A program made the position numbers and the translations under genes. Of a DNA stretch of 33,123 bases, positions 1-8,554 are shown piece after piece (position 1 is the first letter of the stretch; every line of letters starts with the position of its first letter). The notes under the pieces are model-generated. The model had not been told where the DNA came from. It worked only from the letters and a program-made list of their open reading frames with translations, and searched no databases. Source of the DNA: an uncultured Eubacterium sp. Its GTDB lineage: Bacteria > Bacillota > Clostridia > Oscillospirales > Acutalibacteraceae. The DNA lies in NCBI GenBank assembly GCA_905233805.1, contig CAJOER010000057.1:1-33123 (forward strand), in the 5' to 3' direction.

Positions 1-1251
1 ATTAATATATCCGTTTTCGTTTGTAAATTTAACCGCATTATCGAAAAGATTATATATAACCTGATATACCATATCGGTATCGGCATGAACAAACATGGGT
101 TCAATATCTTCAAGCCCTCTTATTTCAATATTCTTCTTGTCGATTTTCTGCTCGAAAGTCAGAAGAATATGAATTATCTGGTCTGAAATATTATAGTTTT
201 TGGGCTTCATTTCAAAGTCGCCCGATTCCATCTTGCTCATATTGAGCATAGCAACAACAAGCCGCGAAAGACGTCTTACCTCGTCGGAAACAATTTTGAG
301 ATAGTACTCGTGCTTTTCCTTGGGTATGGTACCGTCGAGAATACCGTCGATAAAGCCCGCTATCGAAGTCATCGGCGTTTTTAATTCGTGGGACACGTTC
401 GCCACAAAGGAACGCCGCGAGCCTTCAAGTTTGTCAAGCGCCTCCGCCATATCGTTAAACGCGTAGCCGAGGTCAGCAAGCTCGTCGTTACTTTCAATTT
501 TAACTCTGTAAGAGAAATCGCCCACGGCAAAGCGCTTTGCAGCCGCGCTCATCTGCTGAAGAGGCGTTACCATACGCTTTGTAAGTAGCCATATTACAAG
601 CGAAGCTATTGCAATTATAAGAACGAGAATAATCAGAAACGTTCTTATAATCCTCAGAACAAGCTCCGTCGTACCCTCTTTAACGCTTGCGAAAACTATA
701 CCTATAATTCCCGCGGTGTCGCTGTCCGATACTACGTAATCCGGCGCAACGATTGCGGTTCCCACGACGTAACAGCTTACGCCTTTTATAATGGTTCTTG
801 TAACCGCGGTTCCGTTTTCGAATACGTCCTGCATAAGGATATCGTCAACTCTGAATTCCCTGTGGCTGTCGCAGACCATGGTGTCGGAATGGTATGACGC
901 GGTTCCGACCTGGTCCTTACACAGAATAACGTTTCCCTCAACGTCACAGACAAATACGTCGCTGTCAATACAGTTTGAAATCGTTTCAAGCGACTCGCAG
1001 ATTATCTGTTTATCCGAAGAGTAGGACGAATTCATATCGTTTACAATCAGCATCTGGGATATACTTTTCGCAACCGCGGAGGAGTTTTCTTTTAAAAGCT
1101 CCGTTTTTTCGTCAATGGAATAAGCGTTTACAAGAAGTATCAGGGTTATTCCGAGCGCCAGAAATCCAACAAGAAATATAGATACAAACAGTAAAAAGTA
1201 CTTCGCAAATATGTTAGAGCGTTTTCTCTTTTTTACCTTTTCATCTGCCAT
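1..1251 (-). CDS. Sensor histidine kinase of a two-component system (3' part beyond window edge)
   Basis: Membrane sensor kinase that should phosphorylate the response regulator encoded immediately upstream. The reading frame is open from an ATG at 1251 to the window edge, giving 417 residues without a stop. Visible in order: basic N-terminus, TM1 about residues 18-42, an extracytoplasmic sensor region about 43-200, TM2 about 202-224, a HAMP linker to about 277, and a HisKA H-box (FVANVSHELKTP) with the phospho-acceptor at His288. The start of the HATPase domain follows, with its N-box (NLFDNAVKF) near 401-409. The rest of the ATPase domain lies outside the window. The start lies 5 bases after the regulator's stop, so the two are one operon. 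The signal sensed cannot be read from the sequence. Confidence 0.93.
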   Translation of the reverse strand, partial: MADEKVKKRKRSNIFAKYFLLFVSIFLVGFLALGITLILLVNAYSIDEKTELLKENSSAVAKSISQMLIVNDMNSSYSSDKQIICESLETISNCIDSDVFVCDVEGNVILCKDQVGTASYHSDTMVCDSHREFRVDDILMQDVFENGTAVTRTIIKGVSCYVVGTAIVAPDYVVSDSDTAGIIGIVFASVKEGTTELVLRIIRTFLIILVLIIAIASLVIWLLTKRMVTPLQQMSAAAKRFAVGDFSYRVKIESNDELADLGYAFNDMAEALDKLEGSRRSFVANVSHELKTPMTSIAGFIDGILDGTIPKEKHEYYLKIVSDEVRRLSRLVVAMLNMSKMESGDFEMKPKNYNISDQIIHILLTFEQKIDKKNIEIRGLEDIEPMFVHADTDMVYQVIYNLFDNAVKFTNENGYIN

Positions 1252-1256
1252 TAATA

Positions 1257-1949
1257 TCAGTCTTTCGTCTCAAATTTATAGCCTACTCCCCAAACGGTTT
1301 TAAGCACCCATTTGTCCGATACGCCCTCAAGCTTTTCACGGAGTCTTTTAACGTGAACGTCAACCGTTCTTGAATCGCCGTAGTAATCAAAGCCCCATAC
1401 CTCGTCAAGAAGCTGGTCTCTTGTATAAACCCTGTTCGGGTTTGATGCAAAATGATAAATGAGTTCAAGCTCTTTGGGCGGGGTGTCAACGGGAACGCCC
1501 TTAACCTTCATTTCGTAATTTGTAATATTTATTTCAAGATTATCGTAAATAACGGTTTTGCTGTCCGCCTCGTTTACCTCGGGTTCGCCCTTGGTACGGC
1601 GGAGAACCGCCTTAACTCTTGCCATAACCTCTTTCGGGTCGAACGGCTTTACAACATAGTCGTCCGCGCCGAGTTCAAGACCGAGAACCTTGTCAAAGGT
1701 TTCGCCCTTGGCGGTAAGCATAATAATCGGAACAAGAGAGGTCTTTCTCACCTCACGGCAAACCTGCCAGCCGTCCATTCTCGGCAGCATAATATCAAGC
1801 AGGATAAGGTCCGGCGTTTTATTTTTGAACGTATCAACCGCAGCCTGTCCGTCATTAGCGGTAAATACGGTGTATCCGTCCTTTTCAAGATAGAGTTTTA
1901 ATAACTCACAGATGTTTAAATCATCATCAACAACAAGAATCTTTGACAT
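1257..1949 (-). CDS. OmpR/PhoB-family response regulator
   Basis: DNA-binding response regulator of 230 residues, partner of the downstream kinase. The receiver domain (about 1-120) has the acidic pair Asp8/Asp9, phospho-acceptor Asp52 in LLDIMLPRMDG, Thr79 in MLTA and Lys101 in VKPF. A winged-helix Trans_reg_C domain fills about 135-228 and ends in the typical WGVGYKF. The ATG at 1949 is preceded by a strong ribosome-binding site (AAAGGAG, complement of about 1957-1963). It resembles the PhoP/ResD/VicR-like regulators common in Clostridia, but I cannot assign it to one of them or name its regulon. Confidence 0.95.
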   Translation of the reverse strand: MSKILVVDDDLNICELLKLYLEKDGYTVFTANDGQAAVDTFKNKTPDLILLDIMLPRMDGWQVCREVRKTSLVPIIMLTAKGETFDKVLGLELGADDYVVKPFDPKEVMARVKAVLRRTKGEPEVNEADSKTVIYDNLEINITNYEMKVKGVPVDTPPKELELIYHFASNPNRVYTRDQLLDEVWGFDYYGDSRTVDVHVKRLREKLEGVSDKWVLKTVWGVGYKFETKD

Positions 1950-2352
1950 AAATACATCTCCTTTTCTTAAATTTTATAAAACAGATAATTTAACATATAT
2001 AGTTATGCATTATTAATTTTATACCATTTTATAACAAAATACAATAGGTTTGTTCATAATTTTATCCGCACGGCGGAAAAAATGTTTGATTAAAGAAAAA
2101 AGTTTTTATCATTTTTCACGATTTTTGATTTTTAATAAATTGTTACCATTTGTAATATTTTCTTGACAAATACTAGATATAGGTGTAATATAATTAGGAA
2201 AATCTATATTTATTTAATCAGATTTTATGATTTTTAATGCTTTTAAATGCTTTATTACATAGATTTTTAACTGTACCTTTTCTGATGAAAAACCTGAGGC
2301 GCCGTCAACGTCTCTTGATGAAAAAATTTAGACAGAAGGAGGTGCTATTGAT
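1950..2352. other. AT-rich divergent intergenic region between the response regulator and rny
   Basis: About 400 bases with no convincing gene. It must hold the leftward promoter of the two-component operon; TATAAA-like boxes occur on the minus strand around 2010-2035, but I see no well-spaced -35. It also holds the rny promoter (separate entry) and a roughly 150-base rny leader. The leader contains two copies of TGATGAAAAA (2283-2292 and 2316-2325) flanking a GC-richer stretch. I recognise no riboswitch class in it. Confidence 0.6.
2163..2194 (+). promoter_or_regulatory. SigA-type promoter for rny
   Basis: TTGACA at 2163-2168 is followed after 17 bases by TAATAT (2186-2191). An overlapping TATAAT (2189-2194) would need a 20-base spacer. 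Transcription would start near 2200 and leave a leader of about 150 nt before the rny start codon. Confidence 0.7.
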
Positions 2353-3912
2353 TTGGAAATTACCTTCAGAGTTGTTGTAATACTGTCTGTTATCCTCGCA
2401 TTGGTTTTCTTCACAATCGGCTATTTGTTCAGCGAAATCCGCAAAACAAAGAAGGACGCGAAAAACCTTGAATCGGCAGGAAATCAGGCAAGAAACATTG
2501 TCAACACGGCATTAGCTGAAGCAGAAGCAACTAAAAAAGCTCAGATTATGGAGGCAAGAGACGAAGTTCATAAGCTCCGTTCCGACGCCGACAAAGAAAT
2601 CCGTGAAAGACGAAACGAAGTTCAAAAACAGGAAAAGAGGCTCAACCAACGTGAGGAATACCTCGACAAAAGAGCCGATTCTCTTGAAAACAAGAGTGAA
2701 ACTTTAACTCAGAAAATTAATGAAGCTGATGAAAAATTAGTCGAAATCGATGGCATCAAGAAAAGTCAGTTTGATATGCTTGAGAGAATATCAGGTCTCT
2801 CTCAGGAAGAAGCAAGAAAGCAATTATTACTGTCGCTTGAAAACGAGCTGGACGTAGAAAAGAGCAAGCGTATTCTTGAATACGAGCAGATGATTCGTGA
2901 CCAGAGCGACATTCTCGCAAGAGAAATTATCGGCACGGCGATTCAGCGCTGTGCGGCGGACCATACCGCTGAGACAACCGTATCGGTTGTTGCCCTTCCC
3001 ACCGACGATATCAAAGGTCGTATTATCGGACGTGAGGGAAGAAATATCAGGTCAATTGAGCAGATTACGGGCGCCGAGCTTATTATCGACGATACTCCCG
3101 AAGCTATTACGGTAAGTTCCTTTGACCCCGTAAGACGTGAGATTGCGCGCCTTACTCTTGAAAAGCTTATTCAGGACGGACGTATCCATCCTACAAGAAT
3201 TGAAGAGATGTTTGACAAGGCAAAACGCGAAGTTGAACAGACTATCCGCGCGGAGGGCGAAAAGGCCGTTATCAGTGCAAACTGCGGTTCCGTTCACCCC
3301 GAGCTTGTTAAACTTTTAGGTAAACTGAAATACCGTACTTCTTACGGCCAGAGCGTATTAAAACACTCGCTTGAAGTATCTTATATCGCAGGTCTTATGG
3401 CTGCCGAACTCGGCGCTGACGAAAAGACCGCAAGAAGAGCAGGTCTTCTTCACGATATAGGTAAGGCGCTCGACCATGAGATGGAGGGCAGCCACGTTGC
3501 TCTCGGCGTTGAATACGCTAAAAAGTATAAGGAAAATGACGCTGTCGTTCACGCAATTCAGGCTCACCACGGCGATATTGAATGCAAGACGGTAGTGGCG
3601 GCGCTTGTTCAGGCTGCCGACGCAGTTTCTGCGGCAAGACCCGGCGCAAGACGCGAAAATATTGAAAATTACATTAAAAGACTTCAGCAGCTTGAAGAGA
3701 TTTCAACAAGCTTTGACGGCGTAGATAAGGCGTACGCTATCCAGGCGGGCCGTGAAATACGAGTAATGGTTAAGCCCGAGGTTATCGACGATAACACTAT
3801 GCCGCTTGTAGCTCACGAAATTGCCAAGAAAATCGAAGAGGATATGGAATATCCCGGTCAGATTAAGGTTAATATTATCCGTGAGTCAAGGGCTTTTGAC
3901 GTAGCAAAATAA
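2353..3912 (+). CDS. rny: Ribonuclease Y
   Basis: Membrane-anchored endoribonuclease that initiates mRNA decay in Firmicutes. It has 519 residues, close to the family norm of about 520. Visible in order: N-terminal TM segment about 6-28; long charged coiled coil about 30-200; KH RNA-binding domain from about 208 with GRIIGREGRNIRSIE; HD domain from about 336, with the metal-binding His-Asp in LLHDIGKALDHE near 365-372; and a conserved C-terminal RnaseY region. The start is a TTG codon at 2353, supported by AAGGAGG at 2336-2342 with 10-base spacing. The Dabb-domain gene follows after a hairpin. Confidence 0.97.
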   Translation: MEITFRVVVILSVILALVFFTIGYLFSEIRKTKKDAKNLESAGNQARNIVNTALAEAEATKKAQIMEARDEVHKLRSDADKEIRERRNEVQKQEKRLNQREEYLDKRADSLENKSETLTQKINEADEKLVEIDGIKKSQFDMLERISGLSQEEARKQLLLSLENELDVEKSKRILEYEQMIRDQSDILAREIIGTAIQRCAADHTAETTVSVVALPTDDIKGRIIGREGRNIRSIEQITGAELIIDDTPEAITVSSFDPVRREIARLTLEKLIQDGRIHPTRIEEMFDKAKREVEQTIRAEGEKAVISANCGSVHPELVKLLGKLKYRTSYGQSVLKHSLEVSYIAGLMAAELGADEKTARRAGLLHDIGKALDHEMEGSHVALGVEYAKKYKENDAVVHAIQAHHGDIECKTVVAALVQAADAVSAARPGARRENIENYIKRLQQLEEISTSFDGVDKAYAIQAGREIRVMVKPEVIDDNTMPLVAHEIAKKIEEDMEYPGQIKVNIIRESRAFDVAK

Positions 3913-3918
3913 AAATTT

Positions 3919-3946
3919 ATGGGCGGCTGTGCCGTCCATATTTTAT
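3919..3946 (+). terminator. Weak intrinsic terminator after rny
   Basis: Stem ATGGGCGGC (3919-3927) pairs with GCCGTCCAT (3931-3939), with one G-U pair and a 3-base loop, followed by ATTTTAT. The short T-tract suggests partial read-through into the Dabb gene, whose start is only about 20 bases downstream. Confidence 0.5.
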
Positions 3947-3958
3947 GGGAGAAAAGCT

Positions 3959-4249
3959 ATGATTAAACACATTGTTTGTTTCAAATTAAAGGACAACAGC
4001 AAAGAAGAGTGCGAAAAAGCAAGAGATATCCTCCTTTCAATGGACGGGAACGTTCCGCTTTTAAGAGGAATTGAAGTCGGAGTCGATTTCCTTCACTCAC
4101 CGCGCTCTTACGATATTATTCTTCAGGTTATTCTCGACGACGAAAAGGCGCTCGACGATTACCAGAACGACGAATATCACTGCTCGGTAGTTAAAAAACA
4201 TATGCACGAGGCGGCTGAAAGCTCCGTTGCAATAGATTATTACATTTAA
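3959..4249 (+). CDS. Dabb (stress-responsive dimeric alpha/beta barrel) domain protein
   Basis: A 96-residue single-domain protein with the Dabb signature: N-terminal MIKHIVCFKLKDN, a central GIEVGVDF strand and a C-terminal HMHEAAESSV helix. Members form dimeric ferredoxin-like barrels; their functions vary and the role here is unknown. I chose the ATG at 3959 because GGGAG lies 8 bases upstream and the protein then starts with the conserved first strand. An upstream in-frame GTG at 3929 lies inside the rny terminator loop and lacks a ribosome-binding site. Confidence 0.85.
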   Translation: MIKHIVCFKLKDNSKEECEKARDILLSMDGNVPLLRGIEVGVDFLHSPRSYDIILQVILDDEKALDDYQNDEYHCSVVKKHMHEAAESSVAIDYYI

Positions 4250-4263
4250 CTTTGTGTGTTAAA

Positions 4264-4296
4264 AACGCATCCGGATACGTTCCGGGTGCGTTTTAT
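4264..4296 (+). terminator. Intrinsic terminator closing the rny-Dabb unit
   Basis: Near-perfect 12-bp stem: AACGCATCCGGA pairs with TCCGGGTGCGTT (one G-U) around a 5-base loop, followed by TTTTATTATT. It isolates rny from the exopolysaccharide operon. Confidence 0.85.
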
Positions 4297-4346
4297 TATT
4301 AAAATATATTTCCAAAATTTTTAATAATAAGTTTAATATTATTAAA

Positions 4347-4375
4347 TTGACATTATAAACTTTTAATGCTACAAT
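4347..4375 (+). promoter_or_regulatory. Promoter of the exopolysaccharide operon
   Basis: TTGACA (4347-4352), 17-base spacer, TACAAT (4370-4375), with an extended -10 TG at 4367-4368. This is a near-consensus SigA promoter about 40 bases before the first gene. No internal promoter of similar quality was noticed in the following 14 kb, so the cluster is probably one long transcript. Confidence 0.8.
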
Positions 4376-4415
4376 GTACAAGTATCTTTATATATAATTA
4401 ATAGGGGGGATAACT

Positions 4416-5246
4416 ATGGAAGAAACCAGAGAAATAGACATAGACCTTAGGAAGATACTTTATATGATGAGAACGAAAATCGTTTTCATCGCTATTATAA
4501 CCGTTATTTTCGGAATTGTTGCAGGGCTTTATACCCACTTTTTTATTGCTCCCACTTATCAGACGAGCATAAGCCTTTGCGTATATAACAATCCCGACAG
4601 AGTCACAACGGACCAGACTATTACGCAAAGTGAAATCAGCGCTGCTCAGCAGCTCGTCGGAACATATATGTTCGCCCTTAAAAGCGACCTCGTTCTCGAC
4701 AAGGTTGCCGAGGAACTTAAACTCGGTTCAGGTTCAAGCATCCGCGGTTTCATAGAAACTTCGGCGGAAGCGAACACCTTTGCATTCACGGTAAAAGTTA
4801 CGGGTAAGGACCCGACGATGTGCGCCAACATAGCAAACGCCATTGCGAAGGTCGCGCCGACTGAAACGACGAAGGTTGTTAAATCGGGCGCGCTTTCGGT
4901 TATCGATACGGCAAAGGTTCCGGGTGCCCCGATTTCACCCAACCTCAGAAAAAATATACTTATCGGTCTTGCAGTAGGCTTTGCCCTTTCGTTCGCAGGT
5001 TTCTTTATCTACGAAATGTTTGACTCGACAATTACCAACGTCAAAGACCTTGCAAGAGACTTTGACCTTCCCGTTCTCGGTACCGTTCCGATGCTCGAAG
5101 CGGTTGAACATTCCGACGACGCCGAAGACGAAACAAAGGAAAACGCGGACGCTCCCCTTCCGAAACCGAAGGAGCCCGTCCCGAAGCCAAGCAACGCCTT
5201 GCTTGAAAATATACAGAATATGAAGGGAGATGCGAAGAATGACTAA
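4416..5246 (+). CDS. Wzz/CapA-type polysaccharide chain-length determinant and kinase activator
   Basis: A 276-residue inner-membrane protein of the polysaccharide co-polymerase family. In Gram-positives these pair with a separate cytoplasmic tyrosine kinase and set polymer length. Visible: short cytoplasmic N-terminus, TM1 about 22-44, extracytoplasmic domain, the proline-rich motif PGAPISPN just before TM2 (about 178-200), and a long cytoplasmic tail. The tail holds an acidic stretch and a Pro/Lys-rich stretch (PLPKPKEPVPKP). ATG at 4416 has GGGGGGA 6 bases upstream. Its stop overlaps the kinase start (ATGACTAA), which suggests translational coupling. Confidence 0.92.
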   Translation: MEETREIDIDLRKILYMMRTKIVFIAIITVIFGIVAGLYTHFFIAPTYQTSISLCVYNNPDRVTTDQTITQSEISAAQQLVGTYMFALKSDLVLDKVAEELKLGSGSSIRGFIETSAEANTFAFTVKVTGKDPTMCANIANAIAKVAPTETTKVVKSGALSVIDTAKVPGAPISPNLRKNILIGLAVGFALSFAGFFIYEMFDSTITNVKDLARDFDLPVLGTVPMLEAVEHSDDAEDETKENADAPLPKPKEPVPKPSNALLENIQNMKGDAKND

Positions 5247-5953
5247 ACGTGAAAAAAGAAGACAGCTCGCAAGAAGCAACGGCTTCAAGCAGAATGACGC
5301 AAAGAAAATTCTCTGCCAGGAATCCTCCTTCTCTGTTAAAGAGGCGTACAACGCGATAAGAACAAACCTTCTTTTCCTCCAGCAGGGTGAGAAGTGCCCC
5401 GTATTCGTAATTACAAGTCCCACCGCAAACAACGGTAAAACGATTAACTCGATTAACCTTGCGGTAAGCTTTGCGCAGATGGGAAAGAAAACGCTTCTTA
5501 TCGACTCGGATATGAGAAACCCCACTATCCACAGAATGTTCTCCATTCCCGTAAAGAACGGCCTTTCCGAAATTCTTGCGGGACTTACGGATAATATTTC
5601 GGTATCAAAAACCGATATTGAAAATCTTTCGGTTCTACTTTGTAAGAGCTCATTATGACTGTGTGTTTATTGATACCCCTCCCGTAAACGTTGTAACGGA
5701 TTCAACCGTTTTTGCGGATAAGACTACGGGTTATATCCTCATTATCAAGACGGATACGACGAACACTCACGACGTTAAACTGACTATCTCAAACCTTCAG
5801 CAGATTAACGGAAACATTCTCGGATTCGTTCTCAACGACGTTAACAGTGAGAAGAAGAAGTATTACTCTTACTACAAGAGATACAGTTACAACTATAACT
5901 ACAACTACAACTACTACAATCAGTACGACAAGTACGATACTTATTCTTATTAA
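5239..5953 (+). pseudogene. BY-type tyrosine kinase (CapB/EpsB/CpsD family), disrupted by an internal frame change
   Basis: Cytoplasmic autophosphorylating kinase that normally works with the Wzz-like activator. The first frame (5239-5658) carries RTNLLFL, a P-loop-like ITSPTANNGKT (atypical: NN where family members usually have GE) and the Walker A' box LLIDSDMRNPT. It then stops after NLSVL. From about 5640 another frame continues with AHYDCVFIDTPPV (Walker B), the C-terminal fold and a Tyr-rich tail. The expected segment between these parts, including the usual PPNPxEL motif, is missing: about 20-30 residues. So this is a short deletion with frameshift, or an assembly error. ATG 5239 is preferred over 5230 because AAGGGAG (5223-5229) is correctly spaced only for 5239. 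Confidence 0.85.
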
Positions 5954-5962
5954 GGTGATTTA

Positions 5963-7414
5963 ATGAACAGACGCAAAAGAGTACAGCTTTCGCTTGAATT
6001 TTTAATAGATTTATTCTGTATTATTCTCGCAAGCGCTGTTTCTATTGTTCTTTTCAGATACTTATTAAACAGAATACCTAAGTTCCCTTATGAAGAGTGG
6101 GCGAGATACTGGGCTACCCTTATTCTCGCCTACCTTGTAGTGTTCTTCGGATACTACGTCAACATCGACGTTCAGAGAAGAAGCAGGGGAAAAGAATTTT
6201 ATTCCGTTTTTCAGAACGCTGCTCTGACATTCGGCTTTTTCTCCGTTCTTATCGTTCTTTTAAAGAACCCGATTGTTGAATCAAGATATATGCTTATTTC
6301 AAGTTTCGTTTTCTTCGTTGCTTTTACGTCCGTAGGACGGTACTTTTTAAAGCGTTATCTTACGGGTTATTTCAAGCACGGAAAAACGGCGTCCCTCGTC
6401 GGCGTTATCACCACTACGGACAGAGCCGAGGAACTTATATCCAAGTTAAAACTCGACTGGACCTTAAATGTAAAAGGCGTTGTTCTTCTTGACGATTACT
6501 GCAAAAACGATATTTTCAGTTACAGGGGAAAAACAGTTCAGACGGTCAACGGAATTCCCGCGCCTGCCGTAAAGTCTTTTATGGACTGGATTCTCGCCTC
6601 CCCCCTTGACGAGGTTTTCGTTAACCTCCCCTACGGCGACGACTCCGAGCTTCAGGTGCTTATTGAAGAGCTTGAGGATATGGGAATTACGGTACATATC
6701 AACCTCCCTGCGCTTGACGATATTCTCAGCGAAAGCAAGTTCAACAACATTAACTGTAAGATGCAGTACGGCTATCCCATGGCTTCCTTTACGGCAAGCG
6801 AAAAGAAATTCGGACTTCTTGCAGTGAAAAGAGCCTTCGATATCGTTTTAGGCCTTGTCGGCTGTATAATCTCTCTTCCCATTATTGCAATAACCGCTAT
6901 TCCGCTTAAAAAGGAATCTCCCGGTCCGCTTATCTTCAAGCAGGCGAGAGTAGGTAAAAACGGAAGAATATTCAACATATACAAACTGCGCTCAATGTAC
7001 GTTGACGCTGAAGAGAGAAAGCAGGAACTGCTTGAACAAAACCAGATGGACGGCTTAATGTTCAAGATGGAAGATGACCCGAGAATCACCAAGGTCGGTC
7101 GCTTTATAAGAAAAACAAGCATTGACGAGCTTCCTCAGTTTTTTAACGTTGTCAAAGGCGATATGAGCCTTGTAGGTACAAGACCGCCCACCGTTGACGA
7201 GTTTGAACAGTATGAGAGCCGTCATAAGAGAAGACTTTCAATGCGTCCCGGTATTACGGGTATGTGGCAGGTCAGCGGACGAAGCGAGATTACGGACTTT
7301 GAGGACGTAGTTGAACTTGACTGCCGGTACATAGACGAGTGGTCGCTCAGTCTTGACGCAAGAATTATATTCAAAACCGTCGTAGTCGTTTTGACCCGAA
7401 AAGGAGCGGAATAG
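5963..7414 (+). CDS. Polyprenyl glycosylphosphotransferase (initiating sugar transferase)
   Basis: A 483-residue membrane enzyme that starts the repeat unit by moving a sugar-1-phosphate from a nucleotide sugar to undecaprenyl phosphate. Visible: four N-terminal TM segments within about 1-130, a central nucleotide-binding-like domain (SLVGVITTTDRAEELI), a further membrane hairpin near 290-310, and the catalytic bacterial sugar transferase domain with SPGPLIFKQARVGKNG, YKLRSM, SIDELPQFFNV and GTRPP. The length and domain order match the WbaP/CpsE-like family. The sugar specificity cannot be read. It lies 9 bases after the kinase, with AAGGTGA as ribosome-binding site. Confidence 0.94.
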   Translation: MNRRKRVQLSLEFLIDLFCIILASAVSIVLFRYLLNRIPKFPYEEWARYWATLILAYLVVFFGYYVNIDVQRRSRGKEFYSVFQNAALTFGFFSVLIVLLKNPIVESRYMLISSFVFFVAFTSVGRYFLKRYLTGYFKHGKTASLVGVITTTDRAEELISKLKLDWTLNVKGVVLLDDYCKNDIFSYRGKTVQTVNGIPAPAVKSFMDWILASPLDEVFVNLPYGDDSELQVLIEELEDMGITVHINLPALDDILSESKFNNINCKMQYGYPMASFTASEKKFGLLAVKRAFDIVLGLVGCIISLPIIAITAIPLKKESPGPLIFKQARVGKNGRIFNIYKLRSMYVDAEERKQELLEQNQMDGLMFKMEDDPRITKVGRFIRKTSIDELPQFFNVVKGDMSLVGTRPPTVDEFEQYESRHKRRLSMRPGITGMWQVSGRSEITDFEDVVELDCRYIDEWSLSLDARIIFKTVVVVLTRKGAE

Positions 7415-7421
7415 TTATCAT

Positions 7422-8540
7422 ATGAAAATCGCAATGATAGGCCACAAGCGTATTCCCTCCCGTGAAGGCGGAATTGAAATCGTCGTCGGCGAACTGTCAA
7501 AAAGAATGGCTGCCCTCGGCAACGAGGTTACGGCGTATAACCGTAAGAGCAGGCACATAGCGGGCGAAGGCTTTGAAACCGCCGAAGGACTCGGCAGTTA
7601 CGAGGGCGTAAAGCTTAAATGGGTATACACTCCCGATTCGGCCAGGCTTAACGCAATAGTATACAGCTTTTTATCAACGGCTGACGCCGTTTTAAAATCA
7701 TACGATATTATTCATTTTCACGCAGAGGGACCGTCGGCAATGGTTCCTCTTGCAAAATTTTTCAAAAAAAGATGCATTGTCACAATCCACGGCCTTGACT
7801 GGCAGCGTTCAAAATGGGGCGGCTTTGCAACAAAGTTTTTAAAGTACGGCGAAAAATGCGCCGCAAAATATGCCGACGAAATAATTGTTCTTTCAAAAAA
7901 CGTTCAGGAGTATTTTAAAAATACATATAACCGCGATACCGTATATATCCCGAACGGAATCGAAGAACCTCAAATAAAAAACGCTGAGATAATAAAAGAA
8001 AAGTATGCCCTTGAAAAGGACGGATATATTCTTTATCTCGGTAGGCTGGTCCCCGAAAAAGGGATTCATTTTCTTATTAACGCGTATAAGAACACTGATA
8101 CTGCCCTGCCGCTTGTAATCGCGGGAGGCGCAAGCCATACTGTCGAATATGAAAACGAGCTGCGCGAACTTGCAAAAGACGATAAAAGAATCGTTTTTAC
8201 GGGATTCGTTGAGGGCTACGAACTCGGCGAGCTTTATTCAAACGCTCTGCTTTACGTTCTTCCGAGCGAGCTTGAGGGTATGCCTATCAGCCTGCTTGAA
8301 GCTATGAGCTACGGCAACGCCTGCCTTACTTCCGACATTTCGGAATGTACCGAGGTATGCGAGGACACGGCGGTGTACTTTAAATCCGGCGACGAAAACG
8401 ACCTGAAAGAAAAGCTTGAAGGCTTAATCAGTTCTCCCGAAAAAATCAAAGAACTTAAAAGCAAATCAAAAGACTTTATTTTAAATAAATACAACTGGGA
8501 CGAGGTCTGCGAAAAAACGCTCAGGCTATATAAAAAATAA
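7422..8540 (+). CDS. GT4-family glycosyltransferase (DUF1972-like N-terminus)
   Basis: A 372-residue GT-B glycosyltransferase, probably adding the second sugar of the lipid-linked repeat unit. The N-terminus (KIAMIGHKRIPSREGGIE) is the glycine-rich DUF1972-like acceptor domain seen in capsule glycosyltransferases such as rhamnosyltransferases. The C-terminal donor domain has LYLGRLVPEKG and the E-x7-E motif in SELEGMPISLLEAMSYG. AAAAGGAG (7399-7406) lies rather far (15 bases) from the ATG at 7422. Donor and acceptor are unknown. Confidence 0.92.
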   Translation: MKIAMIGHKRIPSREGGIEIVVGELSKRMAALGNEVTAYNRKSRHIAGEGFETAEGLGSYEGVKLKWVYTPDSARLNAIVYSFLSTADAVLKSYDIIHFHAEGPSAMVPLAKFFKKRCIVTIHGLDWQRSKWGGFATKFLKYGEKCAAKYADEIIVLSKNVQEYFKNTYNRDTVYIPNGIEEPQIKNAEIIKEKYALEKDGYILYLGRLVPEKGIHFLINAYKNTDTALPLVIAGGASHTVEYENELRELAKDDKRIVFTGFVEGYELGELYSNALLYVLPSELEGMPISLLEAMSYGNACLTSDISECTEVCEDTAVYFKSGDENDLKEKLEGLISSPEKIKELKSKSKDFILNKYNWDEVCEKTLRLYKK

Positions 8541-8554
8541 AGCGAGGTGAAAAA

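Noticed and set aside
1452..1901. 149-codon plus-strand open frame
   Set aside because: It lies wholly antisense to the intact response regulator gene, has no ribosome-binding site, and its peptide looks like a mirror of a conserved gene.
2040..2100. Terminator-like CCGC-N3-GCGG hairpin
   Set aside because: The stem is only 4 bp, and its following tract is not a T-run on the strand of either neighbouring gene.
4935..5546. 203-codon minus-strand open frame
   Set aside because: Antisense to the Wzz-like and kinase genes; no ribosome-binding site or recognisable domain. It arises from codon bias on the sense strand.
5880..5953. CRISPR or tandem repeat array at the AACTAC repeats
   Set aside because: The short codon-level repeats are explained by the Tyr/Asn-rich tail of the kinase; there are no spacers.
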